Origin: Alphaproteobacteria bacterium
GTDB lineage: Bacteria; Pseudomonadota; Alphaproteobacteria; CACIAM-22H2
Direction: 5' to 3'
Length of the DNA stretch: 6,575 nt
Assembly: GCA_016869415.1 (NCBI GenBank)
Contig: VGEI01000208.1
Location: 1 to 6,575 of the forward strand
Positions 1 to 5,323 of the stretch are shown piece after piece. How positions within the stretch are numbered: the first letter of the stretch is position 1; the number at the start of each line of letters is the position of its first letter. A program made the translations under genes and the position numbers. The notes beneath the pieces are model-generated. The model did no database searches. It was not told where the DNA came from and saw only the letters and a program-made list of their open reading frames with translations.

Positions 1-1
1 C

Positions 2-469
2 TCTGCACGAGCGCGGCTCAAGGGCACTCTGGTGATCGACTATGTCGTGCCGGACTACTACGCCCGCCGGCCCAAAGCCTGCATGGGCGGCTGGGGGCGC
101 CGCTTTTTCAATGTCTCGCCTTCCGGCTATGTGCTGCCCTGCCACGCGGCCTCGACGCTGCTGGGGATGAGATTTGAGAACGTGAAGGACCGCGGGTTGC
201 GGGAGATCTGGTACGGCTCGGCGGCGTTCGAGAGATTCCGCGGCACGGGCTGGATGCCCGAGCCCTGCCGCTCCTGCGACCGGCGCGAGACCGATTGGGG
301 CGGCTGCCGCTGCCAGGCCTTCGCCCTCACTGGCGACCTGGATGCCGTCGATCCGGCCTGCGAGTTCTCGGGGCATCACCCGGCGCTGGTGGCGAGCGCC
401 GAGTGCGAGAGTGCAGCGCCGGCGCCGGAACTCATCTACAGGCGCATCGGGGCGGCGGTTCCTGCGTAG
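2..469 (+). CDS. pqqE: PqqE, PQQ synthesis radical-SAM/SPASM enzyme, C-terminal part
   Basis: This is the 3' end of a gene that begins upstream of the window; 155 codons and a TAG stop are present. PqqE forms the first carbon-carbon bond between Glu and Tyr side chains of the PqqA precursor peptide, with PqqD as peptide chaperone, in the cytoplasm. The part seen is the C-terminal SPASM region that binds auxiliary iron-sulfur clusters. It has the PqqE-typical stretches VVPDYYARRPKACMGGWGRR, then VLPCHAA, WMPEPCRSCDRRE and DWGGCRCQAFALTGD. Cysteines fall at visible residues 27, 47, 89, 92, 102, 104 and 120, a spacing expected of cluster ligands. The radical-SAM CxxxCxxC motif lies outside the window. 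pqqE is commonly the last gene of pqqABCDE, which fits the absence of a further pqq gene downstream. The tail after the last cluster cysteine (about 35 residues) is Ala-rich and less informative. Confidence 0.96.
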   Translation, partial: SARARLKGTLVIDYVVPDYYARRPKACMGGWGRRFFNVSPSGYVLPCHAASTLLGMRFENVKDRGLREIWYGSAAFERFRGTGWMPEPCRSCDRRETDWGGCRCQAFALTGDLDAVDPACEFSGHHPALVASAECESAAPAPELIYRRIGAAVPA

Positions 470-479
470 CTACGACAGG
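461..479. terminator. Dyad hairpin containing both convergent stop codons (possible bidirectional terminator)
   Basis: The 10-bp palindrome cgtagctacg (465-474) is flanked by cctg (461-464) and cagg (476-479). Folded, this gives 7 base pairs with one bulged base (475) and an AGCT tetraloop. The TAG of pqqE (467-469) and the TAG of the DUF2237 gene on the other strand (470-472) meet at its centre. There is no T-tract on either side, so an intrinsic-terminator role is only a possibility. It may simply reflect two TAG stops abutting. Confidence 0.25.
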
Positions 480-889
480 TCGATCGCGTATCTCTTGAGA
501 TCGACGAGCTCGCAGTACTGCAGCGCGCCCTCGTGAGTGGCGCGTAGCACGACGCGCGGTGCACTGTTGGCGTCCAACGCCTCTTGCCAGCGAGGCGCGC
601 ACAGGCACCAGCGGTCGCCGGGTTTCAATCCGGGGAAACCGTATTCCGGCATCGGTGTCGAGAGGTCGTTGCCGGCCTGTTTGGAGAAGGCCAGGAACTC
701 CCTGGTCATCACCACGCAGACCGTGTGGCTACCAACATCCTCGCGCGACGTGTCGCAACAGCCGTTGCGGAAGAAGCCGGTCATCGGGCTGAGCGAGCAG
801 GCCTCGAGCGTTCCGCCCATTACATTGCGGGACGGCGCGCGTCCACCGCCGCCACCGCCACCGCTCCAGCCGCTGTCATCCAAAGGCAT
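470..889 (-). CDS. DUF2237 family protein
   Basis: This encodes a 139-residue protein of the DUF2237 family, whose biochemical role is unknown to me. Recognition rests on strongly family-like blocks: RNVMGGTLEACS (residues 21-32), TGFFRNGCCDTSREDVGSHT (37-56) followed by VCVVM, GNDLSTPMPEYGFPGLKPGD (73-92) and RWCLCAPRWQEAL (93-105). Cysteines at 31, 44, 45, 58, 95, 97 and 126 suggest metal binding or redox chemistry, but that is inference. I chose the ATG at 889 because the family core starts soon after it. The frame stays open back to 1141, but that extension is low-complexity and overlaps the neighbouring gene. An unusual run of seven glycines (residues 10-16) links the first residues to the core; if it is not translated, the ATG at residue 24 would be the alternative start. 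A weak GGAA precedes the ATG. No signal peptide or membrane segment is visible. The gene converges on pqqE with no intergenic base. Confidence 0.9.
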   Translation of the reverse strand: MPLDDSGWSGGGGGGGRAPSRNVMGGTLEACSLSPMTGFFRNGCCDTSREDVGSHTVCVVMTREFLAFSKQAGNDLSTPMPEYGFPGLKPGDRWCLCAPRWQEALDANSAPRVVLRATHEGALQYCELVDLKRYAIDLS

Positions 890-963
890 CGGTTTTCCGT
901 AGATTCGACTCGTTCGTGCGATGATATCGACAGGCCGGCAGGCTGCCAATCTTGGGTACGGGA
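890..963. promoter_or_regulatory. Divergent intergenic region, presumed to hold two promoters
   Basis: This 74-bp gap separates the starts of the DUF2237 gene (leftward) and the unknown-function gene (rightward). Promoters for both genes are therefore expected here or slightly inside the genes. I see AT-richer bases around 901-930 (gatgatatcga), but no convincing -35/-10 pair on either strand. A tiny dyad, ggca-ggc-tgcc (937-947), is too short to call an operator. The assignment rests on gene layout only. Confidence 0.3.
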
Positions 964-1470
964 ATGAAGAAGACGGTTTCGGTAAACGACAGGATGCAGA
1001 AGGGCTATCGCTATGTGTTGAGCGAGCCAGCTGGACGTAACTTCGATCCGGAGTTTCGCCCCAGCCTGACGCCCGGGCAGATGCTGAAGCTCGGCGTCTT
1101 CGGCGGCAAGTACATGACCGATTGCCGGCGGGAGTTTCCACCCGGCTGGTTCAAGGGCGCCAAGCTCTCGCCGGAGGGCTCAGACAAGTCTCTTAATTTT
1201 TTCGGCGTCGATGCCAGCCAGCCGCTCTCGGAGTGGCGCCGCAAGGGCTGGATCCATCCCGACGACCCGCGCGGCTGGTTCCAGTGGTATTGCCGCTACT
1301 TCATGGGCAGGCGGATGCCCGAGGAGGATCGCCGGCAGATCAAGCGCTGGAAGGCAATCTGGCGTCACGTTGCGCAGATCCATCGCAATTGCGCGGCGCG
1401 CGACCTGACCTGCCGCCGACGTCAGCGCCAGGCGCTGCTGCACTGGGCAATCGATAGCCGTAAGATCTGA
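964..1470 (+). CDS. Conserved protein of unknown function, Trp-rich and basic
   Basis: This gene encodes 168 residues ending in TGA. I cannot name a domain, but the sequence looks like a real, conserved protein. It has well-formed blocks such as LGVFGGKYMTDCRREFPPGW (residues 43-62), LNFFGVDASQPLSEWRRKGW (77-96), IHPDDPRGWFQWYCRYFMGR (97-116) and RQRQALLHWAIDSRKI at the C-terminus. I recall similar uncharacterised proteins in many bacteria, but cannot verify this here. It is rich in Trp, Arg and Lys and has four cysteines (54, 110, 143, 150). There is no signal peptide, transmembrane stretch or nucleotide-binding motif. The ATG at 964 was chosen because MKKTVSVNDRMQKGY reads as a natural N-terminus. 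A TTG at 952 would add four residues, and an ATG at residue 11 is also possible. The ribosome site is weak (gggtacgggaATG). The gene is divergent from the DUF2237 gene and convergent with the helicase, 6 bp from its stop, so it is probably monocistronic. Confidence 0.85.
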   Translation: MKKTVSVNDRMQKGYRYVLSEPAGRNFDPEFRPSLTPGQMLKLGVFGGKYMTDCRREFPPGWFKGAKLSPEGSDKSLNFFGVDASQPLSEWRRKGWIHPDDPRGWFQWYCRYFMGRRMPEEDRRQIKRWKAIWRHVAQIHRNCAARDLTCRRRQRQALLHWAIDSRKI

Positions 1471-1476
1471 CGCCGT

Positions 1477-2835
1477 TCAGCGCGGACGGGTGCCGGTGTT
1501 AGCCCAGACGGGACGGCCCTTGTCGCGATTCAGCTTTTGTCTCTTCACCCAAGGCTTTGCCGCGTGGGGCTTGCCCGGATGTGAGCGTGCCGGACGGGCC
1601 TCGCCCTCCGGCTGCTGCCCCGCGTGATGATGGTTCGGCCGTCCATGCGGGCGGCCGTGGCGAAACTCCGGCCGGCCGGCAGGGCGGTGGTTCGCCATTG
1701 GGCTCGGCTCCAGGCCGGGCACGACATGGACCGCGATCGGCACGCGCGTCAGACGCTCGATGTTGCGGATCAGGCCTCGCTCGGCGGCACCGACGAAAGA
1801 CATGGCGATGCCTGTGGCGCCCGCCCGGCCGGTGCGGCCGATGCGGTGGACATAGTCTTCCGCGCCGCGCGGCAGGTCGAAATTGATGACGTGCGAGATA
1901 TCGCGTACGTCGATGCCGCGTGAGGCGACGTCGGTGGCTACGAGAAGGCGGAGATCGCCGGTCTTCAGCTGCTGGAGCGTGCGGTTGCGCTCGCGCTGGT
2001 GCATGTCGCCATGCAGTGCCGCGGCGCGGTGTCCGGACCGGTTCAGATCCTGGGCGAGATTGTCGCAATCGCGCTTGGTGGCGACGAAGACGATGGCCTT
2101 GCTGACCTCGGCCGCGGCAGCAAAGTGCTCGAGCAGCCGGCGCTTGTGGCCGACGTGATTGGTGAAATAGAGGCGCTGCTCGATATCGGCCGAGGAGGTT
2201 GCCCGGTCGACGGCCACGCGCACGGGGCTCTTGAGCAGCCTGGCGGCGACACCGGCCATGCGCTTGTCGAGCGTCGCGGTGAACAGCAACGTCTGGCGAT
2301 TCGGGCTGCAGGCGCGGGCGATGGCATCGACGTCCTCCGCGAAGCCCATGTCGAGCATGCGGTCGGCTTCGTCGAGGACCAGCACCTCGACCTTGCCGAG
2401 GTCCAGCCGCCCGCGCTGCAGATGATCGATGAGGCGGCCGGGTGTTGCGACCACGACGTCGAGCGGCTTGGACAGCCAGCGCAATTGGTCCCGATAGGGC
2501 ATGCCGCCGACGATATCGGCGCTGCTGACGCGCATGAACCGTCCGTGCTTGCGCACTGCCTGAGTGACTTGCGCCGCCAGCTCGCGCGTGGGTGCGAGCA
2601 CCAGCACGCGCGGCGCGCCGGACGGGTTGGTCTTGGGCGTGGAGGCGATGCGGGTTAGGGCAGGCAGCACGAAGGCGGCCGTCTTGCCGGTGCCGGTGGC
2701 GGCGGTGGCGAGAATGTCCTGGCCCTCCAGGGCGGGCGGAATGGCGGCGGCCTGAACGGGCGTCGCCTCGCTGTAGCCCTCGACGTCGAGGGCTTTGAGC
2801 ACGAGCGGGTGGAGGGCGAGAGTCGCAAAAGACAT
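1477..2835 (-). CDS. RhlE-like DEAD-box ATP-dependent RNA helicase
   Basis: This is a complete 452-residue helicase. DEAD-box proteins use ATP to open short RNA duplexes in ribosome assembly, mRNA turnover or cold adaptation. Motifs in order: F3 and the Q motif ATPVQ (24-28); motif I AATGTGKT (45-52); Ia PTRELA (82-87); GG (110-111); Ib TPGR (131-134); II DEAD (155-158), followed by RMLDMGF; III TAT (186-188); IV AIVFVATK; V ATDVASRGID (300-309); VI HRIGRTGR (330-337). Motif III is normally SAT; the threonine here is conservative. After the RhlE-like VPGLEP (371-376), a tail of about 75 residues is rich in Arg, His, Pro, Gly and Lys, with GRP repeats and a three-His run. Such tails commonly bind RNA non-specifically. 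The start matches RhlE (MSFATLAL). It has a strong Shine-Dalgarno (GAGGAAG, complement at 2845-2851) 9 nt upstream, within an apparent structured leader. SrmB/DbpA-type family members are alternatives for the exact subfamily. Confidence 0.96.
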   Translation of the reverse strand: MSFATLALHPLVLKALDVEGYSEATPVQAAAIPPALEGQDILATAATGTGKTAAFVLPALTRIASTPKTNPSGAPRVLVLAPTRELAAQVTQAVRKHGRFMRVSSADIVGGMPYRDQLRWLSKPLDVVVATPGRLIDHLQRGRLDLGKVEVLVLDEADRMLDMGFAEDVDAIARACSPNRQTLLFTATLDKRMAGVAARLLKSPVRVAVDRATSSADIEQRLYFTNHVGHKRRLLEHFAAAAEVSKAIVFVATKRDCDNLAQDLNRSGHRAAALHGDMHQRERNRTLQQLKTGDLRLLVATDVASRGIDVRDISHVINFDLPRGAEDYVHRIGRTGRAGATGIAMSFVGAAERGLIRNIERLTRVPIAVHVVPGLEPSPMANHRPAGRPEFRHGRPHGRPNHHHAGQQPEGEARPARSHPGKPHAAKPWVKRQKLNRDKGRPVWANTGTRPR

Positions 2836-2842
2836 GGAATCG

Positions 2843-2923
2843 TTCTTCCTCGGGCCGCGATGAGTCAGTCGACCGGGCGGCCCTGAATGCCGGTCGGAAG
2901 CGGAGGAGGTCGAAGAGGAAGAA
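2843..2923 (-). promoter_or_regulatory. Shine-Dalgarno / anti-Shine-Dalgarno pairing upstream of the helicase
   Basis: The helicase ribosome-binding site reads GAGGAAGAA on the minus strand (2843-2851). The exact 9-nt complement TTCTTCCTC occurs 63 nt further upstream at 2915-2923. Two more pairs are possible beyond a single bulged base at 2924. Within the 63-nt loop a 7-bp hairpin (2870-2876 with 2890-2896) would bring the arms closer. If formed, this helix would bury the whole ribosome site. Part of the match comes from purine-rich sequence facing pyrimidine-rich sequence, so chance is not excluded. Confidence 0.4.
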
Positions 2924-2970
2924 ACGCCCGAAACCGGAGGCAGCCCAAGCCTGCTTGGATCAGGGCTGCA

Positions 2971-3048
2971 TCAATGACGCATCTCACTCGAGAGACGCGT
3001 ACGTGCCTCCAGCGGAAGGCCGGAACATAGGGCCTGGAGGCTCGGCAT
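2971..3048 (-). CDS. Speculative 25-codon leader peptide
   Basis: An ATG in the loop of stem A opens a short frame with peptide MPSLQALCSGLPLEARTRLS plus five residues, ending in TGA before the helicase. An AGGG lies about 6 nt upstream of the ATG, inside stem A. Translation would run through both arms of the competing stem and the 2977-3000 hairpin. The frame is short and its composition unremarkable, so it could easily be chance. Confidence 0.15.
   Translation of the reverse strand: MPSLQALCSGLPLEARTRLSSEMRH
2977..3000 (-). repeat. Leader hairpin, 9 bp with one G-U, six-base loop
   Basis: On the minus strand acgcgtctc pairs with gagatgcgt around the loop tcgagt. The single imperfection is a G-U wobble in helicase-sense RNA but an A-C mismatch in RNA of the other strand. 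That asymmetry favours a structure acting in the helicase transcript. Confidence 0.45.
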
Positions 3049-3059
3049 CCAAGCCCTAT
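3005..3059 (-). repeat. Two mutually exclusive stem-loops in the helicase leader
   Basis: Stem A pairs 3027-3037 with 3049-3059 (11 bp in minus-strand RNA, one of them G-U, 11-nt loop). Stem B pairs 3005-3012 with 3034-3041 (8 perfect Watson-Crick pairs, 21-nt loop). Bases 3034-3037 are needed by both and 3038-3041 lie in stem A's loop, so only one can form at a time. The A mismatch on the plus strand (C-A) becomes G-U on the minus strand, pointing to the helicase-sense transcript. No ligand or protein is implied by the sequence alone. Confidence 0.4.
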
Positions 3060-3087
3060 CTCACTGAAATCCGCGATATTTCAGTCG

Positions 3088-3118
3088 GGCGCGCCGCCGC
3101 GGCAGAAAGTTGCGCGCC
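3088..3118 (-). terminator. GC-only hairpin downstream of the SDR gene (weak terminator candidate)
   Basis: The sequence ggcgcgc (3088-3094) pairs perfectly with gcgcgcc (3112-3118) around a 17-base loop, beginning about 30 nt after the SDR stop in transcription direction. A second perfect 8-bp stem (3063-3070 with 3078-3085) follows. Neither is followed by a T-run, so factor-independent termination is doubtful. These stems could equally be the 5' part of the helicase leader. Confidence 0.25.
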
Positions 3119-3147
3119 GCCCCGCCTGGCCGCAAGTCTAGGCCGCT

Positions 3148-4095
3148 TCAGAGGTTGGTGTAGGGATTCGGCCGCATCATGCGGTAGCCCTTGATCAGCT
3201 CCGCAATACCTCGATCGAGCGAGAACTCCGGCTTATAGCCGGTGCGCTCGATGCGCTCGTTGGAGACGATGTAGTCGCGCTTGTCTGGGTCCTCGCCGAT
3301 CGGCGCTTCCTGGAAGACGAAAGCCGGGAGCTGCTTGTGGATCACCTGGCAGAGCTCCCACTTGGAGATGTTTGCGTCTGACAGGCCGACATTGAAGACA
3401 CCCTGCTGCTTCATCGTGTCAAAATTGTTGATGCCATGGTGGAAGGCGCGGGCCACGTCGCGCACATGGATGTAGTTGCGCTTGAAGTGCGGTTCGAAGA
3501 GCATCACGGCGCGGTCGGTGATGGCGCGATAGACGAAATCGTTGACCAGCAGGTCCATGCGCATGCGCGGCGACATGCCGAAGACCGTCGCCAGGCGGAA
3601 GCTGATGCCGTTGCCGCGGTCGAGGACGATCTTCTCGGCGTCCATCTTGGTGGTGCCGTAGAGGGAGATCGGGTTGATCGGCGTCTCCTCGGTACAGAAC
3701 TTGTCTTTCTGCCCGACGCCATAGCCGCTGTTAGTGGTCGGGATGAGGATGCGCTGGCTGATCGAGGAGAGCCTGGCCAGCGTCGCCACCGCCTCGCGGT
3801 TGGTGCTGATGCAGGCGGCCTGGTCGGAATTGCAGGCTGGGGCGCCGACGATGGCCGCCATGGGGATGACGACGTCAGCCTTAGCCAGCAGAGGCTTGAT
3901 GACTTTTTCGTCTCGGCAGTCGCCGCGCACGACGTCGAAATTCGGATCGGCGCAGAGCTGATTGAGCGAATTCTGCCGGTGCATGAAATTGTCGAGCACC
4001 GTCACCTTGTGGCCGGCGGCCAGCAGATGCGGCGTCAGGACGGAGCCGAGATAGCCGGCGCCACCGGTAATGAGGATCGAGTAGGTCTGGGCCAT
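3148..4095 (-). CDS. Extended SDR, NAD-dependent nucleotide-sugar epimerase/dehydratase/reductase
   Basis: This complete 315-residue protein is of the extended short-chain dehydrogenase/reductase type, cytoplasmic, with no signal peptide. The N-terminal Rossmann fold has TGGAGYLG (10-17) for dinucleotide binding. Asp35 at the end of the second strand (VTVLDN) favours NAD(H) over NADP(H). The catalytic YxxxK is Y146-GTT-K150, with TTNSGYG (120-126) supplying the usual Ser/Thr. RLATVFG (167-173) and NYIHVRDVARAF (207-218) are typical of sugar-nucleotide SDRs. The length is normal for the family. The start ATG lies 23 nt after the stop of the dehydratase-like gene, indicating the same operon. 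The context suggests it acts on a keto-sugar nucleotide from the upstream enzymes, either as epimerase or as reductase of a branch ketone; sequence alone does not choose between them. GalE-, RmlB- and WcaG-like roles are alternatives. Confidence 0.9.
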   Translation of the reverse strand: MAQTYSILITGGAGYLGSVLTPHLLAAGHKVTVLDNFMHRQNSLNQLCADPNFDVVRGDCRDEKVIKPLLAKADVVIPMAAIVGAPACNSDQAACISTNREAVATLARLSSISQRILIPTTNSGYGVGQKDKFCTEETPINPISLYGTTKMDAEKIVLDRGNGISFRLATVFGMSPRMRMDLLVNDFVYRAITDRAVMLFEPHFKRNYIHVRDVARAFHHGINNFDTMKQQGVFNVGLSDANISKWELCQVIHKQLPAFVFQEAPIGEDPDKRDYIVSNERIERTGYKPEFSLDRGIAELIKGYRMMRPNPYTNL

Positions 4096-4118
4096 GGGGA
4101 GTTCCGGGCGGTTCGTTC

Positions 4119-5291
4119 TTAGTTGCAGGCGCGGTCGAGAACCTCGCGCAGCGTGTCGATCTGCTTGGACAGGTCGACGGGCGCGTTGCCGACGAAGAAG
4201 CCGTAATCGTGGGCGATATCGGCGTTGGGTGTGGCGCCTCCGATCACTTCGTAGTCGTAGTACTTGATGACGTCGTGGCGCAGGAAGTTGCCGCCGGTGA
4301 TGATGCGATAGCCGATATCGGCCTTCTTCAGATGCTCGAACACCCGCTTGCGGTCGATGTTGCGCTTGGGGTTGAGGATGATGGTGAAAGAGAAGCTCGA
4401 GCTCTTGCCGTTCTCGCGCTGGATAATGAAGCGATCGTCGCCGGCGAAGCGTTTCTGGAAGCGCGCCATGTTCTGGCGGCGCTGGGCCGTCATGGACGGC
4501 AGCTTCTTGAGCTGCTCGAGGCCCACCGCGCCCGAGAGCTCGATGGGCCGCACGTTGTAACCCGGCAGGATGAAGCGGTAGGCTTCGTAGAAGTCGCTAT
4601 CCTTCTTCTCGAAGATCGTGGTGTCGGCGGGCACGTCGCGCGTCCAGCCATGGTTGCGCATGGCGCGCAGGATGTGGAAGAGCTCCTTGTCGTTCGTCAG
4701 AACGATGCCGCCTTCCATGGTTGAGATGTGGTGCGAGAAGAAGAAGCTGTAAGTGTTGAGATCGCCGAAGGTACCGGTCTTGCGGCCAGCAAGCTCGGCG
4801 TCCATAGACTCGCAATTATCCTCCATGAAATAGAGGCCGTGTTTATCCGCAAGCTTGCGCATGGCGTCGAGTGCTGCGGGATTGCCGAGGATGCTGACGG
4901 CCACGATCATGCGGGTGCGCGGGGTGATGGCCTTCTCGATCTGCGACACATCGGCGTTGAGCGTGTCGAGCTCCACGTCCACGAACTTGAGCCGGAGCCC
5001 GTACTGGTGGAGCGGATGATAGGTCGTCGCCCACGAGATGGCCGGGACGATGACCTCGTCGCCGCGCTGCAGCGGGCGGTGCTTCTTGTAGAACAGCGTG
5101 GCGACAGCCACGAGATTGGCCGAGGAGCCTGAATTGACCATCACGCCGTACTTCATGCCGAAGTATCCGGCGAAGGCCTCTTCGAACCTGGCGACGTTCT
5201 CGCCCATGGTGAACATGCCGCTGTCGACGACACGTTCGATAGCCTTGATCTCCTCGGGCCCCCAGGAGGGCGCTGCGAGCGAATAGAACAT
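4119..5291 (-). CDS. DegT/DnrJ/EryC1/StrS-fold sugar 3-dehydratase-like protein with His at the PLP lysine site
   Basis: This 390-residue protein has the PLP aminotransferase fold used on nucleotide sugars. Landmarks: FTMGENVARFEEAFAGYFG (27-45); the cofactor-phosphate region NSGSSANL (53-60); VPAISWATTYHP (82-93); FMEDNCESMDA (155-165), whose Asp158 should contact the pyridine nitrogen; and SFFFSHHISTMEGG (182-195). In ordinary sugar aminotransferases the residue aligned with His187 is the Schiff-base lysine (SFxxxK...GEGG). Here the lysine is absent and His187-His188 replace it, the hallmark of RfbH/DdhC (CDP-4-keto-6-deoxyglucose 3-dehydrase) and ColD. A C-3 dehydration on a 4-keto-6-deoxy sugar is thus more likely than transamination. 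The start ATG at 5291 has AGGGG 5 nt upstream and follows the E1-beta stop by 32 nt; the frame is open to 5729, but that part overlaps E1-beta. RfbH-type enzymes need a separate iron-sulfur reductase, ColD does not; none is visible here. Confidence 0.9.
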   Translation of the reverse strand: MFYSLAAPSWGPEEIKAIERVVDSGMFTMGENVARFEEAFAGYFGMKYGVMVNSGSSANLVAVATLFYKKHRPLQRGDEVIVPAISWATTYHPLHQYGLRLKFVDVELDTLNADVSQIEKAITPRTRMIVAVSILGNPAALDAMRKLADKHGLYFMEDNCESMDAELAGRKTGTFGDLNTYSFFFSHHISTMEGGIVLTNDKELFHILRAMRNHGWTRDVPADTTIFEKKDSDFYEAYRFILPGYNVRPIELSGAVGLEQLKKLPSMTAQRRQNMARFQKRFAGDDRFIIQRENGKSSSFSFTIILNPKRNIDRKRVFEHLKKADIGYRIITGGNFLRHDVIKYYDYEVIGGATPNADIAHDYGFFVGNAPVDLSKQIDTLREVLDRACN

Positions 5292-5296
5292 CGAAA

Positions 5297-5301
5297 CCCC
5301 T
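5297..5301 (-). promoter_or_regulatory. Ribosome binding site deciding the dehydratase-like gene start
   Basis: AGGGG lies 5 nt before the ATG at 5291 in the 32-bp gap after the E1-beta stop. It supports starting here rather than at any upstream in-frame codon overlapping E1-beta. Confidence 0.5.
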
Positions 5302-5323
5302 GAACTTGTCTGGCTATGGCGCC

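Larger units (their letters stand above)
2836..3147 (-). other. Gene-poor 312-bp interval: candidate structured 5' leader of the helicase
   Basis: No convincing gene lies here. The interval separates the SDR stop from the helicase start, both on the minus strand, so it may contain the end of the sugar operon, the helicase promoter and the helicase 5' UTR. It is dense in inverted repeats. In helicase sense they are: 3088-3094 with 3112-3118 (7 bp, GC only); 3063-3070 with 3078-3085 (8 bp); 3027-3037 with 3049-3059 (11 bp including one G-U); 3005-3012 with 3034-3041 (8 bp, competing with the previous stem); 2977-2985 with 2992-3000 (9 bp including one G-U); 2940-2946 with 2963-2969 (7 bp); 2870-2876 with 2890-2896 (7 bp); and a Shine-Dalgarno helix. 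A pyrimidine-rich tract lies around 2900-2925 on the minus strand. I could not assign a promoter, a T-tract terminator or any known riboswitch class. Confidence 0.5.

Noticed and set aside
890..1141. N-terminal extension of the DUF2237 frame
   Set aside because: It is low-complexity Ser/Arg-rich sequence antisense to the unknown-function gene and crosses the divergent promoter gap; family similarity starts after residue 85 of the long frame.
1467..1480. Hairpin ctga/tcag joining the two stop codons of the second convergent pair
   Set aside because: Only 4 bp around a 6-base loop and no T-tract; the complementarity is largely forced by TGA stops facing each other.
1499..2068. Arg-rich minus-strand frame within the helicase gene
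   Set aside because: Frame-shifted shadow of the helicase C-terminal half; the helicase frame is continuous through motif VI to its stop, so no frameshift is needed.
1999..2658. Long plus-strand frame (219 codons) antisense to the helicase
   Set aside because: Mirror frame of a GC-rich gene; composition is Ala/Gly/Asp/His-rich without motifs, while the opposite strand has every DEAD-box motif.
2836..3147. Known riboswitch or classical T-box/attenuator in the helicase leader
   Set aside because: I recognise no consensus of a known class and no U-run after any stem; only pairing patterns support regulation.
2955..3194. Plus-strand frame of 79 codons across the helicase leader
   Set aside because: It runs into the SDR gene antisense, has no ribosome site or recognisable motif, and the region is better explained by RNA structure.
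3436..4122. Plus-strand frame (228 codons) antisense to the SDR gene
   Set aside because: Codon-bias shadow; the minus strand carries an intact SDR with cofactor and catalytic motifs.
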